Shown: in pieces, positions 47,422-55,556 of the stretch
Layout: every line of letters begins with the position of its first letter
Position numbering within the stretch: position 1 is the first letter of the stretch
From: JAGOCV01 sp049445855
Lineage (GTDB): Bacteria > Pseudomonadota > Gammaproteobacteria > Burkholderiales > Burkholderiaceae_C
Direction: 5' to 3'
Assembly: GCF_049445855.1 (NCBI RefSeq)
Contig: NZ_JBMSDV010000002.1
Location: 310,001 to 374,000 of the forward strand
DNA: 64,000 nucleotides
The notes under the pieces: generated by a model
Told to the model about the DNA's origin: nothing
The model's database searches: none
Seen by the model: only the letters and a program-made list of their open reading frames with translations
Position numbers and translations under genes: made by a program

Positions 47422-48789
47422 ATGACGCATCTCACCATCCACGGCGGCCGGCCGCTCTCCGGCACCATCGTCCCCTCGGCGAACAAGAACGCCGTGCTGC
47501 CCGTGCTCTGCGCGACGCTGCTCACGGACCAGCCCGTCCGGCTGCTCAATGTGCCGGACATCACCGATGTGCGCCGGATCCTGGATATCTTCGCCATGCT
47601 GGGCAGCGACGTGGCGATCGACTGGGAGTCCGGCACGCTCGACCTGCACCATCGCGACACGCGTTTCGACCCTGCCGTTCACAGGTTGCCCGAAGCCATG
47701 CGCTCGTCCGTCATGCTGGTGCCGCCGCTGCTCGCGCGCTTCGGCCAGGCGCGCATCGAGGCGGACGTGAAGGGCTGCACGCTGGGCGTGCGCGAGATCG
47801 ATCCGCACATCGAAGTGTTCGAGCGTTTCGGCGCGCAGGTGGTGCGGCATGACGACGCGATCGCCGTGCACGCACCGCGTGGCCTGAAGGCGAATGACCA
47901 CTGGCTCGACTACGCGTCGGTCACGACCACCGAGAACTTCGTGCTCTGCGCCGCGATGGCTGGCGGCACCTCGTCGCTGACCAATGCCGCCTCCGAGCCG
48001 CACGTGCAGGAGTTCTGCCGCTTCATGGCGGCGATCGGGGTGCCGGTGGAGGGCATCGGCACGTCGCGCATCGCGGTGACGGGCGGGGCTGGGCTCACCG
48101 GCTGCGAGTTTTGCTTCATCGAAGACTTCCACGAGGTAACGACCTTCCTCGCGCTCGGCGCGATCACCGGCGGACAGGTCCGGGTGAAGAACAGCGCGCC
48201 GGCGCAGTTTCCGCTGATCGACCGCACCTTTGCGAAATTCGGCGTGCACGTGCGCCACGAAGACGGCTGGTCCATCGCGACGACGGACGGCTCGCTCGCC
48301 GTGCGTCCGCCGTTCACGCAGAACCTGTTGCCCAAGATCGAGGCTGCGCCGTGGCCGTACCTGCCGGTGGATCTGCTGCCGATCTTCATCGCACTCGGCG
48401 TGCGTGCGCACGGCAGCGCGATGTTCTGGAACAAGGTGTACGACGGTGCCATGGGGTGGACGAGCGAACTCTCGAAATTCGGCGCACACGTGATGCTGGC
48501 CGACCCGCACCGGCTGGTCACCTTCGGTGGACTCAGGCTGTCTCCTGCACGGGTGGAAAGCCCCTACATCATCCGCGTGGCCATCGCGTTGCTCATGGTG
48601 GCAGCCAGCACCGAAGGCCGCTCGGAGATCATGAATGCAGACCCGATCCGTCGCGCGCACCCGCGCTTCGTGGAAAACCTGCGTCTGCTGGGCGCGGACA
48701 TCGCGTGGAAGACGGGCGCAAGCGAAGGCGCGCTCAGGCAATCGCACGCGGCTGGAACGCCCGGGGCGGCTGTCCCATCGCCGACTTGA
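47422..48789 (+). CDS. UDP-GlcNAc enolpyruvyl transferase-like protein (MurA paralogue)
   Basis: MurA joins enolpyruvate to UDP-GlcNAc, the first committed step of peptidoglycan synthesis. This 455-residue paralogue keeps K22-N23 (SANKNAVLP), an Arg at about 94, the catalytic C119 in KGCTLGVREIDPHI, and an Asp in LPVDLLPIF where MurA has its catalytic Asp. It is longer than MurA (about 418), and the usual SGA.KNAAL and GGC.IG.R patterns are varied, so it may act on another nucleotide sugar. The last 17 codons overlap the convergent AraC gene by 56 bases. The primary murA is expected elsewhere in the genome. Confidence 0.82.
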   Translation: MTHLTIHGGRPLSGTIVPSANKNAVLPVLCATLLTDQPVRLLNVPDITDVRRILDIFAMLGSDVAIDWESGTLDLHHRDTRFDPAVHRLPEAMRSSVMLVPPLLARFGQARIEADVKGCTLGVREIDPHIEVFERFGAQVVRHDDAIAVHAPRGLKANDHWLDYASVTTTENFVLCAAMAGGTSSLTNAASEPHVQEFCRFMAAIGVPVEGIGTSRIAVTGGAGLTGCEFCFIEDFHEVTTFLALGAITGGQVRVKNSAPAQFPLIDRTFAKFGVHVRHEDGWSIATTDGSLAVRPPFTQNLLPKIEAAPWPYLPVDLLPIFIALGVRAHGSAMFWNKVYDGAMGWTSELSKFGAHVMLADPHRLVTFGGLRLSPARVESPYIIRVAIALLMVAASTEGRSEIMNADPIRRAHPRFVENLRLLGADIAWKTGASEGALRQSHAAGTPGAAVPSPT

Positions 48790-49582
48790 ACATCGCGCTG
48801 AATGCGCTTTCGCTGCTGTAGCCGGTAGCCTGTGCGACGTGGCTCACCGGCATGGCGCGTGCGAGCATGGGAAGCGCATGGGCCAGTACGACCTGCTGCC
48901 GCCACTGCTGGTAGCTCAGGCCGAGTTCATCGCGGAACAGGCGCGCCATGGTGCGCTCGCTCGCGCCGACATCCGCCGCCCATTCACCGAGCGTGGCGCG
49001 CTTTGCGGGTTCCTTCATCACCGCATCGCACAGCGCGCGCAAGCGCTTGTCGCCGGTCAGTGCCGAAGGCAGCGGCACGCCCAGGGCGGGCATGTCGCGC
49101 GAGCCCGACTGGCGCAGTTCGTCGAGCACGAGCGAGGTGAGCAGCACCTCGCGCGCGGGCGGCAGCGGTTCGCCGACCGGTGCGTCCAGCGCCTGCACGA
49201 GTTCTCGCAGCAGCGGCGTCACTTCGAGCATGCGGCAGCCGTGCCAACCGCCGGGCGTCACAGACTCGTGCATGTACAGCGTGCGGAACTCGGCGGCCTC
49301 GATCACCGTGATCGCGTGCAGCGATCGCGGCTCGATCCACACCGCGCGCGACGGCGGGACGATGTAGGTCATTCCGTTATCCCCCGGCCCATCGGGCAGG
49401 GCGCTCACCTGCAGGATGCCGCTGGCGCAATACGCCAGTTGCGCCCAGGGGTGACGGTGCGGCTCGAAGTGCGCGTCCATGGGCATCGAGCGGGCGCGCA
49501 CGCGAACGGGCCGCGCCCGATCGGGTGTGAACGGGTCGGTGTCACCGACCGGCGTGGGGACGGGGTGCAGCTTGCGGGGCAT
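48734..49582 (-). CDS. AraC-family transcription regulator
   Basis: This 282-residue regulator has an N-terminal cupin sensor (about 40-110; PHRHPWAQLAYCASGILQV) and a C-terminal AraC-type DNA-binding domain (about 180-278; LGEWAADVGASERTMARLFRDELGLSY and VAQATGYSSESAFSAMFKSAMGQPP). It is divergent from the MFS gene with an 87-base gap and so probably controls the MFS-TauE pair. It overlaps the MurA-like gene tail-to-tail by 56 bases. Confidence 0.92.
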   Translation of the reverse strand: MPRKLHPVPTPVGDTDPFTPDRARPVRVRARSMPMDAHFEPHRHPWAQLAYCASGILQVSALPDGPGDNGMTYIVPPSRAVWIEPRSLHAITVIEAAEFRTLYMHESVTPGGWHGCRMLEVTPLLRELVQALDAPVGEPLPPAREVLLTSLVLDELRQSGSRDMPALGVPLPSALTGDKRLRALCDAVMKEPAKRATLGEWAADVGASERTMARLFRDELGLSYQQWRQQVVLAHALPMLARAMPVSHVAQATGYSSESAFSAMFKSAMGQPPRAFQPRAIA

Positions 49583-49669
49583 GGCGCTGTTTCATGGTTG
49601 GCCGGATTTCGCAGGTGAATGGCGTTCTGTCGCATTCCGGAATTGCATCCCGATACTACGATAGCGTCC

Positions 49670-50911
49670 ATGACAAATACAACAGCCATGAATCTTCCCG
49701 GCGGCGTGCCACTGAGACAGGACGCCGGCGTGATCGGCCTCGTCGGCATCGCGCACCTCATCAGTCATTTCAGCCAGCTCCTGCTGCCGCCGCTTTTCCC
49801 GTGGCTCAAGACCGAGTTCAACGTGAGCTATGCGGAACTGGGCTTCCTCATGACCGTGTTTTTCGTCGTCTCCTGCGCGGTGCAGGCGGCGTCGGGCTTC
49901 CTGGTGGACAGGATGGGCCCGCGTCCGATCCTCTTCGCAGGCCTGGCACTGCTGGGGCTGGCCGCTTTCGGCTTCGCGGCGAGCACGAGCTACTGGATGC
50001 TCACGCTGTTCGTCGTGGTCGCAGGCCTGGGCAATGGGGTGTTCCATCCGGTGGACTACACCCTCATCAACCGCAAGGTCAGCAGTCCGCGCCTGGGGCA
50101 CGCGTACAGTTTCCATGGCATCACGGGCAGCCTGGGCTGGGCGCTCGCGCCTGCGTTGCTGGTGCCGGTCGCCATTGCCTATTCTTGGCGCGCGGCCCTC
50201 GTGGTCGCCGGCGTGCTGGCATTCGTGGTGCTGGCGGTGCTGCTGTTCCACCGCGAGAAGCTCGACCTGCCGGCCGGCGTTGCAAGCACGAAGAAGCAGG
50301 CCGCCACCACGGGCGCGAGCAACTTCGGCTTTCTCTCGATTCCCGCCGTGTGGATGTGTTTCTCGTTCTTCTTCTTTTATGCGGCGGCACTGAGCATCGT
50401 CCAGACCTTCGCGCCGCAGGCAGCGGCCCAGTTGCATTCGGTCGATCCACGGCTGGTGGCCATGTGCCTCACGGTCTACATGGTTGCGAGTGCCGGCGGC
50501 ATGGTGCTCGGCGGGTTCCTCGCGGCCAATCCGGAGCGGTGCGAGCGCGTGGTGGGCATCGGATTCGGGCTCGCGTCGATGCTGGCCCTCGTGATGGGCT
50601 TCGGTACGTTCTCCGGCGTGTTCGTGCCTGTGCTGTTCGGCATGATGGGCTTCTGCGTCGGCATCTCGGGCCCGTCGCGCGACCTGATCGTCAAACGGTC
50701 CACGCCCGACAACGCGTCAGGCCGTGTCTACGGCGTGGTGTATTCGGGTCTGGACATCGGCCAGGCCATCGCCCCACTGGTCTTCGGGCCGATGATGGAC
50801 CATGGCCAGTACACCGGCATCTGGATCGGCCTTGCGGCGGTGCAGGGCGTGCTCATCGTCAGCGCATTCAACGTGCGCAAGGCACGGCGCACCGAGCTGC
50901 AGCCGGCCTGA
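49670..50911 (+). CDS. MFS transporter (fosmidomycin-resistance Fsr-like)
   Basis: This 413-residue protein has 12 predicted membrane helices. The N-terminal LLLPPLFPWLKTEFNVSYAELG and GFLVDRMGPRPILFAGL follow the Fsr-type MFS pattern, and VVAGLGNGVFHPVDYTLIN lies in the third to fourth helices. The substrate is unknown; Fsr exports fosmidomycin in E. coli. The start is chosen by the run of helices; an earlier ATG at 49619 lies in the AraC intergenic region. The regulator gene next to it and the TauE gene 19 bases after it suggest one regulated unit. Confidence 0.87.
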   Translation: MTNTTAMNLPGGVPLRQDAGVIGLVGIAHLISHFSQLLLPPLFPWLKTEFNVSYAELGFLMTVFFVVSCAVQAASGFLVDRMGPRPILFAGLALLGLAAFGFAASTSYWMLTLFVVVAGLGNGVFHPVDYTLINRKVSSPRLGHAYSFHGITGSLGWALAPALLVPVAIAYSWRAALVVAGVLAFVVLAVLLFHREKLDLPAGVASTKKQAATTGASNFGFLSIPAVWMCFSFFFFYAAALSIVQTFAPQAAAQLHSVDPRLVAMCLTVYMVASAGGMVLGGFLAANPERCERVVGIGFGLASMLALVMGFGTFSGVFVPVLFGMMGFCVGISGPSRDLIVKRSTPDNASGRVYGVVYSGLDIGQAIAPLVFGPMMDHGQYTGIWIGLAAVQGVLIVSAFNVRKARRTELQPA

Positions 50912-50930
50912 TGCGCCCGACACCGGTCCC

Positions 50931-51680
50931 GTGGATTCGCTGACCCTCATCCTCGTCGTCGGCGCCGCAGCGGCCGGCTTCGTGCAAGGGCTGTCGGGCT
51001 TCGCGTTCGGCCTGGTCGCCATGTCTTTCTGGGCGTGGACGGTACCGCCCCAGCTCGCAGCGGTGATGGCGGTGTTCGGCGCGCTCACGGGGCAGACGCT
51101 GGCCGCCGTCACCGTGCGGCGCGGCTTCAACCTGACGTTGCTCTGGCCCTTTCTCGCCGGCGGGCTGGTGGGTGTGCCCATCGGCGTGTGGCTGCTGCCG
51201 ATGCTCGACGTGCAGGTGTTCAAGGCCTGTCTCGGCCTGCTGCTGGTGACCTGGTGCCCGGTGATGCTGATGACCGCCCACCTGCCAGCCGTGAAGTTCG
51301 GCGGCCGCTGGATGGATTCAGTGGCCGGCTGGTGCGGCGGAATCATGGGCGGCATCGGCGGTTTCGCCGGTGCGATCCCCACGCTCTGGTGCACCTTGCG
51401 CCGCATGCCCAAGGACACGCAGCGCGCGGTGATCCAGAACTTCAATCTGGCGGTCCTGATCGTCGCCTTCGCCATGCAGATCGGCGCGGGCCTCGTCACA
51501 CGCGACATGCTGCCGTACTTCGCGTGGGTCGCTCCTGCAATGCTGATCCCCACGCTGCTCGGCGCGCGCCTTTACATCGGCATCAGCGAAGCCACGTTCC
51601 GCAAGATCGTGCTCGGCCTGCTGACGGCATCGGGCGTGGCCTTGCTGGCCTCGTCCGTGCCGGCCTTGCTCAACCACTGA
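50931..51680 (+). CDS. TauE/SafE-family membrane transporter (sulfite exporter type)
   Basis: This 249-residue protein has seven to eight helices. The TauE/SafE pattern is visible in GFVQGLSGFAFGLVAMSFWAW (13-33) and its repeat GGIMGGIGGFAGAIPTLWCTLR (about 138-159). Family members export sulfite, sulfoacetate or other small organosulfur anions. The start is GTG, in the only frame position that leaves a full first helix. It follows the MFS gene after 19 bases; its 3' end overlaps ribH by 11 bases tail-to-tail. Confidence 0.87.
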   Translation: MDSLTLILVVGAAAAGFVQGLSGFAFGLVAMSFWAWTVPPQLAAVMAVFGALTGQTLAAVTVRRGFNLTLLWPFLAGGLVGVPIGVWLLPMLDVQVFKACLGLLLVTWCPVMLMTAHLPAVKFGGRWMDSVAGWCGGIMGGIGGFAGAIPTLWCTLRRMPKDTQRAVIQNFNLAVLIVAFAMQIGAGLVTRDMLPYFAWVAPAMLIPTLLGARLYIGISEATFRKIVLGLLTASGVALLASSVPALLNH

Positions 51681-52197
51681 CCAGTTCGCGCAGGCTGTGG
51701 ACCGTCTGCACGACGGCACGTGCCGCTTCCGTGCCCTTGATGCCGAAGTGGCGGTGGAAATACTTGCGGTGCTCCACATGTTCGTGGAAGTGGTGCGGCG
51801 TGAGCACCGCGGACATCACGGGTAGGTCCGTCTCGAGTTGCACGGTCATCAGCGCCTGCACGACCGTCTGCGCGACGAACTCGTGGCGGTAGATGCCGCC
51901 GTCCACCACCAGGGCGCAGGCGACGATGGCCGCATATCGCCCCGTCTTCGCGAGCCGCCGTGCATGCAGCGGGATCTCGAACGCGCCGGGCACGCGAACG
52001 ATGTCGATCGCGTCTTCGGCGACGCCGTAACGTGCCATTTCAGCGATGAACGCCAAGCGCGCCTGTTGCACGATGTCGGCATGCCAGCAGGCCTCGACGA
52101 ACGCGAAGCGCAGGTCACCCGGCAGGGAAGGAAGGATGTGGATGGGATCGTCCGCTTCGGTGCTGGACGTGAACGTGGAGTAGTCGGTCTGACTCAT
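51670..52197 (-). CDS. ribH: 6,7-dimethyl-8-ribityllumazine synthase (type II, RibH2-like)
   Basis: The enzyme condenses 5-amino-6-ribitylamino-uracil with dihydroxybutanone phosphate in riboflavin synthesis. It has 175 residues. Motifs are FVEACWHADIVQQARLAF, RVPGAFEIPLHARRLAKTG, the substrate segment VVDGGIYRHEFVAQTVV and LTPHHFHEHVEHRKYFHRHF. The pattern is of the decameric RibH2 type seen in Brucella and rhizobia rather than the icosahedral type. ATG follows AAAGG. An FMN riboswitch lies 118 bases upstream and should repress it when flavin is plentiful. No other rib gene is beside it. Confidence 0.94.
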   Translation of the reverse strand: MSQTDYSTFTSSTEADDPIHILPSLPGDLRFAFVEACWHADIVQQARLAFIAEMARYGVAEDAIDIVRVPGAFEIPLHARRLAKTGRYAAIVACALVVDGGIYRHEFVAQTVVQALMTVQLETDLPVMSAVLTPHHFHEHVEHRKYFHRHFGIKGTEAARAVVQTVHSLRELVSG

Positions 52198-52253
52198 GGT
52201 TGCCTTTCAAAGCAAGGGTTTCCAGAAATCAGGGGTGCACGAGCCGGCGGCAC

Positions 52254-52298
52254 GATGCCGCACGCGCGCAGGCCAGAAAAGCCCGGTCGTGCGGCATC
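52254..52298 (-). other. Inverted repeat in the ribH leader, possible expression platform
   Basis: GATGCCGCAC and GTGCGGCATC are perfect 10-base inverted arms 25 bases apart, between the FMN aptamer and the ribH start. There is no T-run. It may form the switching hairpin that controls translation or Rho access; this is inference. Confidence 0.5.
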
Positions 52299-52314
52299 GA
52301 AGCCGTCTGTTCGC

Positions 52315-52475
52315 GCTCTCTTTCATCCGGACTGTGACCGTCGGCCCCGGAGTCACACCGGGTCTGCTGACCCCGGTACCTGGCGGCACCGGGCGCTCGC
52401 GGGCTCATGCGAATGGCTTCCTGCGAAGCCGCCGCCATCACCGCCGGTGGGGAGTTTCACCCCGCCCTGAGAACG
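52315..52475 (-). promoter_or_regulatory. FMN riboswitch (RFN element) upstream of ribH
   Basis: On the minus strand the conserved blocks occur in order: TCAGGGCGGGGTGAAACTC, CCCCACCGGCGGT, AGCCCGCGAGCG, GTCAGCAGA, CCGGTGTGACTCCGGGGC, CGACGGTCACAGTCCGGATG and AAGAGAGC. These are the diagnostic FMN-aptamer segments. A longer than usual P3-side insert (GATGGCGGCGGC onward) is present. Most of this 398-base gap between ribH and the methyltransferase gene is explained by the riboswitch and the hairpin after it. Confidence 0.97.
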
Positions 52476-52595
52476 CTTGTGTGGCAGGCGCTTTGAAGAC
52501 GCCTGCCACGGCGGCATTCTAGGCGGGCCGGCAAAAGCTTGCCGTCGCATGGGTTACCACCGCCGTCCAGGCAGCCCTCTGAGATACTGCCCGCC

Positions 52596-53435
52596 ATGCA
52601 CACGTACATCGCCCGCCGCACGGCAATCTCCGCTCTCGTCGCCATCGCCTTCGCGGTCGTCCCATTTGCCACGCAGGCGCAGGTCATGGACGAAGTCCCT
52701 TTCATCACCACGCCCGACAACGTGACCATGGAAATGCTGAAGACCGCCAACGTCGGCCCGAAGGATCACGTCATCGATCTCGGCTCGGGTGACGGTCGCA
52801 TCGTCATCACGGCGGCGCGCCAGTTCGGCGCGAGCGGGCTGGGCGTGGAACTTGTGCCCGACCTCGTGGCGAAGAGCCGCGACAACGCACGCCGCGCCGG
52901 CGTCGCGCAGAAGACAGAGTTCCGCGTGCAGGACATCTTCGACACCGACCTGTCGGCGGGCACGGTGATCACCATGTACCTGCTGCCCGAGGTGAACCTG
53001 CAACTGCGGCCGCGCCTGCTGCGCATGGCGCCGGGCACGCGTCTCGTCTCGCACGACTGGGACATGGGTGACTGGCAGCCCGACCGCACGACACGCGTGG
53101 ACGTGCCGGACAAGAAAGTCGGCCTCGAGAAATTCAGCCGTGTGCACCTGTGGATGGTGCCTGCGCCGGTGGACGGCTTGTGGTGTTCCGGTGCGACGCG
53201 GCTGCATTTCCAGCAGAAGTACCAGAACTACGACGCGCGCATCGAGGGCGGCGCTGCAGTGGCGCAGTCATGGGCAGGGCGCATTTCGGGCGTCGATCTG
53301 CCCGCGCCGGTGGGTGGACCCATGCGTCCGTCGTTCACGTGGCGCGACGGGGGACTGGACGTGAAGACGAGCACTGCAGGACTGGCCAGCGGCACGCGGT
53401 TCACGCGCGCCACCGGCAACGCGTGCCCGGCCTGA
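52596..53435 (+). CDS. SAM-dependent methyltransferase with signal peptide
   Basis: This 279-residue protein has a class I methyltransferase fold, with motif I at VIDLGSGDGRIVITAARQFG (about 63-82) and GLGVELVPDLVAKSRDNARRAG after it. The first 30 residues (MHTYIARRTAISALVAIAFA, then VVPFATQAQ) form a clear signal peptide, so the product is predicted to be periplasmic, where SAM is not expected. The substrate is not known. The C-terminal half (about 160-279) does not resemble a known partner domain. The ATG follows a 160-base spacer after the riboswitch on the other strand. Confidence 0.8.
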   Translation: MHTYIARRTAISALVAIAFAVVPFATQAQVMDEVPFITTPDNVTMEMLKTANVGPKDHVIDLGSGDGRIVITAARQFGASGLGVELVPDLVAKSRDNARRAGVAQKTEFRVQDIFDTDLSAGTVITMYLLPEVNLQLRPRLLRMAPGTRLVSHDWDMGDWQPDRTTRVDVPDKKVGLEKFSRVHLWMVPAPVDGLWCSGATRLHFQQKYQNYDARIEGGAAVAQSWAGRISGVDLPAPVGGPMRPSFTWRDGGLDVKTSTAGLASGTRFTRATGNACPA

Positions 53436-53462
53436 GTCCGGTCTGGACCGCGGCGTGCAGCG

Positions 53463-54329
53463 TCACACCACGCTGCGATGGCGCTCGACGCAGGTGTCCA
53501 GCACTTCCTCGCCCGGGCGCTTCCACCAGTCGAGTTCGGAGAAGATTTCCACTTCGCTGAAGCCCGCGTAACCAGCGGCCTCGACCCATCCGCGTACCTT
53601 GCGCAACTCGACCACGCCGTCGCCCATCATTCCGCGGTCGGACAGCAGGTCGCGCGTGGGCGTGAGCCAGTCGCAGACGTGATACGCCAGCAGGCGCTCC
53701 TTGCCTGCACGCGCGATCTGCTGTTCGAGCTTCGGGTCCCACCACACGTGATAGATATCGAGCGCGACGCCGAGTGCGCCTGAGCGCTTCGGGTCGAGTT
53801 CATCGCACACGTCGAGTGCATGCTCCAGCGTGTTGATGCAGGCCCGGTCGGCCGCCTGCATCGGGTGCAGCGGTTCGATGGCCAGCGGCATGCCGACTTC
53901 ATGCGCGTATTCCAGCGAGGCCGCGATGCCATCGCGCACCTCGGTGCGTGCGCGGGCGATGTCCTTGTACGCGGCTTTGCCTTCGAGCGCGCCGGGCAGG
54001 GCGCCCACGACGAGCACGAGGCAGGCCGCGTCGAGCGTCTTCGCTTCGTCGATGGCGCGGCGGTTGTCGTCCAATGCGGCTTGCCTGCCGGCTGCATCGG
54101 CAGCGGGGAAGAATCCGCCACGGCAATAGCCCGAGAGGCCGATCTCATGCGCCTTCAACTGCCGGCGCACGTTGTCGATGCCTGCGGCTGCCACCTGATC
54201 GCGCCAGGGGCTGATGGCGCGGATGTTGCGCTTCGCGCATTCGTCAATGATTTGCGGCAGGTCCCATTGCCTGCGCACGGTGGCCGTGTTGATGGACAAC
54301 CATTCGTGCCCGGTCGAGAAATCACGCAT
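53463..54329 (-). CDS. Sugar phosphate isomerase/epimerase-like TIM-barrel protein
   Basis: This 288-residue protein is of the AP-endonuclease-2/xylose-isomerase-like TIM-barrel family. Visible motifs are LAIEPLHPM (about 147-155), LGVALDIYHVWWDP (about 184-197) and the C-terminal ERLLAYHVCDW and YAGFSEVEIFS, with the usual metal-ligand E/D/H/E set. It is the last gene of the second catabolic unit, 6 bases after DUF993. The reaction is unknown; family members isomerise or epimerise sugars and keto-inositols. Confidence 0.85.
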   Translation of the reverse strand: MRDFSTGHEWLSINTATVRRQWDLPQIIDECAKRNIRAISPWRDQVAAAGIDNVRRQLKAHEIGLSGYCRGGFFPAADAAGRQAALDDNRRAIDEAKTLDAACLVLVVGALPGALEGKAAYKDIARARTEVRDGIAASLEYAHEVGMPLAIEPLHPMQAADRACINTLEHALDVCDELDPKRSGALGVALDIYHVWWDPKLEQQIARAGKERLLAYHVCDWLTPTRDLLSDRGMMGDGVVELRKVRGWVEAAGYAGFSEVEIFSELDWWKRPGEEVLDTCVERHRSVV

Positions 54330-54335
54330 CCGCGT

Positions 54336-55544
54336 TCAACCTTCCACGCCGTGCAGCGCCAGCATCGTCTTCATGCGCGTGACTGCCAGATCGGGCTGTG
54401 CGAGCAGGTTGGCTTCGTCGGCCAGTCGGAACAGTTCGGCGAAGTGCACCAGGCTGCGCGTGCTCTGCTGGCCACCCACCATGGTGAAGTGCTTCTGCTG
54501 TCCGTTGAGCCACGCCATGAACACGACGCCCGTCTTGTAGAAGCGCGTGGGCGCACGGAAGATGTGACGCGACAGCGGTACCGTCGGGCCGAGGATCTCG
54601 TGGAACTTCTCCGTATCGCCGACCGACAGCGCGCCGAGCGCGGCGCTGGCCGCAGGTGCAATGGCGTCGAAGATGCCGAGCAGTGCATCGCTCTGACCAT
54701 GCGTCGCAGCCGTGCCGTGGCCGTCTCCGGCGATCAGTTCGGCGTAGTTGAAGTCGTCGCCGGTGTACATGCGCACGCCCTGGCCGTCGATACCACCTGT
54801 CACGGGCAGGCGGCGGCGCATCGAGATCTCCTTGTCCTTGTCGAGCAGCGAGATCTTGATGCCGTCCACCTTGTCGGGATGCGCCGCGATGATGCCGACA
54901 GCCGTGTCCATGGCCGCATCGACATCCGGTGTGCCCCAGTAGCCTGCGAGTGCGGGGTCGAACATGTCGCCCAGCCAGTGCAGCACCACGGGCTGCTTCG
55001 CCTGGCTCAGGATGCGGTCGTACACGCGTTCGTAGTCGGCGGGGCTCTTCGCCACACGGGCGAGGGCGCGGCTGGCCATGATGATCAGTTTGCCGCCGAG
55101 CTTCTCGATGGCTTCCATCTGCTCTTCGTACGCGCGAATCACCTGGTCCACGCTCGTCACCGATTCGGGCGCGAGGTGATCGGTACCGCAGCCCGACGCC
55201 ACCTGCGCGCCCGGCACGTCACGCGCTGCGTCGAGCGAGCGGCGGATGAGCTCGAGCGACGTGGGCCAGTCCAGCCCCATGCCGCGCTGTGCGGTGTCCA
55301 TCGCCTCGGCCACACCCAGGCCCAGCGACCAAAGGTAGCGGCGATAGGCGATGGTGGTGTCCCAGTCCACGGCACATTGCAGCCACGGGTCGATGGCAGC
55401 GAGCGGGTCGGCCACGACGTGAGCGGCAGAGTATGCGATGCGGTTGAACTTCACGCCGCGCGCGGGCTGCACGGGCGCACTGCCCTTGAGCGTGTAGCGG
55501 GCGAGCTTGCCCGACGAGTCAGGCAGGTTGAGCGACAGAGCCAT
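54336..55544 (-). CDS. DUF993 protein (dihydrodipicolinate-synthase-like)
   Basis: This 402-residue protein of DUF993 is predicted to fold like class I aldolases of the DHDPS family. Conserved-looking stretches are FNRIAYSAAHVVADPLA, QVASGCGTDHLAPES, GGKLIIMASRALAR, QPVVLHWLGDMFDPALAGYWG and DGIKISLLD, where the Lys in GIKIS could be the Schiff-base residue. It lies 12 bases after the Gfo/Idh/MocA gene and 6 before the TIM-barrel gene. Its position suggests the carbon-carbon-cleaving step of the pathway; that is inference. The substrate is not known. Confidence 0.8.
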   Translation of the reverse strand: MALSLNLPDSSGKLARYTLKGSAPVQPARGVKFNRIAYSAAHVVADPLAAIDPWLQCAVDWDTTIAYRRYLWSLGLGVAEAMDTAQRGMGLDWPTSLELIRRSLDAARDVPGAQVASGCGTDHLAPESVTSVDQVIRAYEEQMEAIEKLGGKLIIMASRALARVAKSPADYERVYDRILSQAKQPVVLHWLGDMFDPALAGYWGTPDVDAAMDTAVGIIAAHPDKVDGIKISLLDKDKEISMRRRLPVTGGIDGQGVRMYTGDDFNYAELIAGDGHGTAATHGQSDALLGIFDAIAPAASAALGALSVGDTEKFHEILGPTVPLSRHIFRAPTRFYKTGVVFMAWLNGQQKHFTMVGGQQSTRSLVHFAELFRLADEANLLAQPDLAVTRMKTMLALHGVEG

Positions 55545-55556
55545 TTCCGGAAACCT

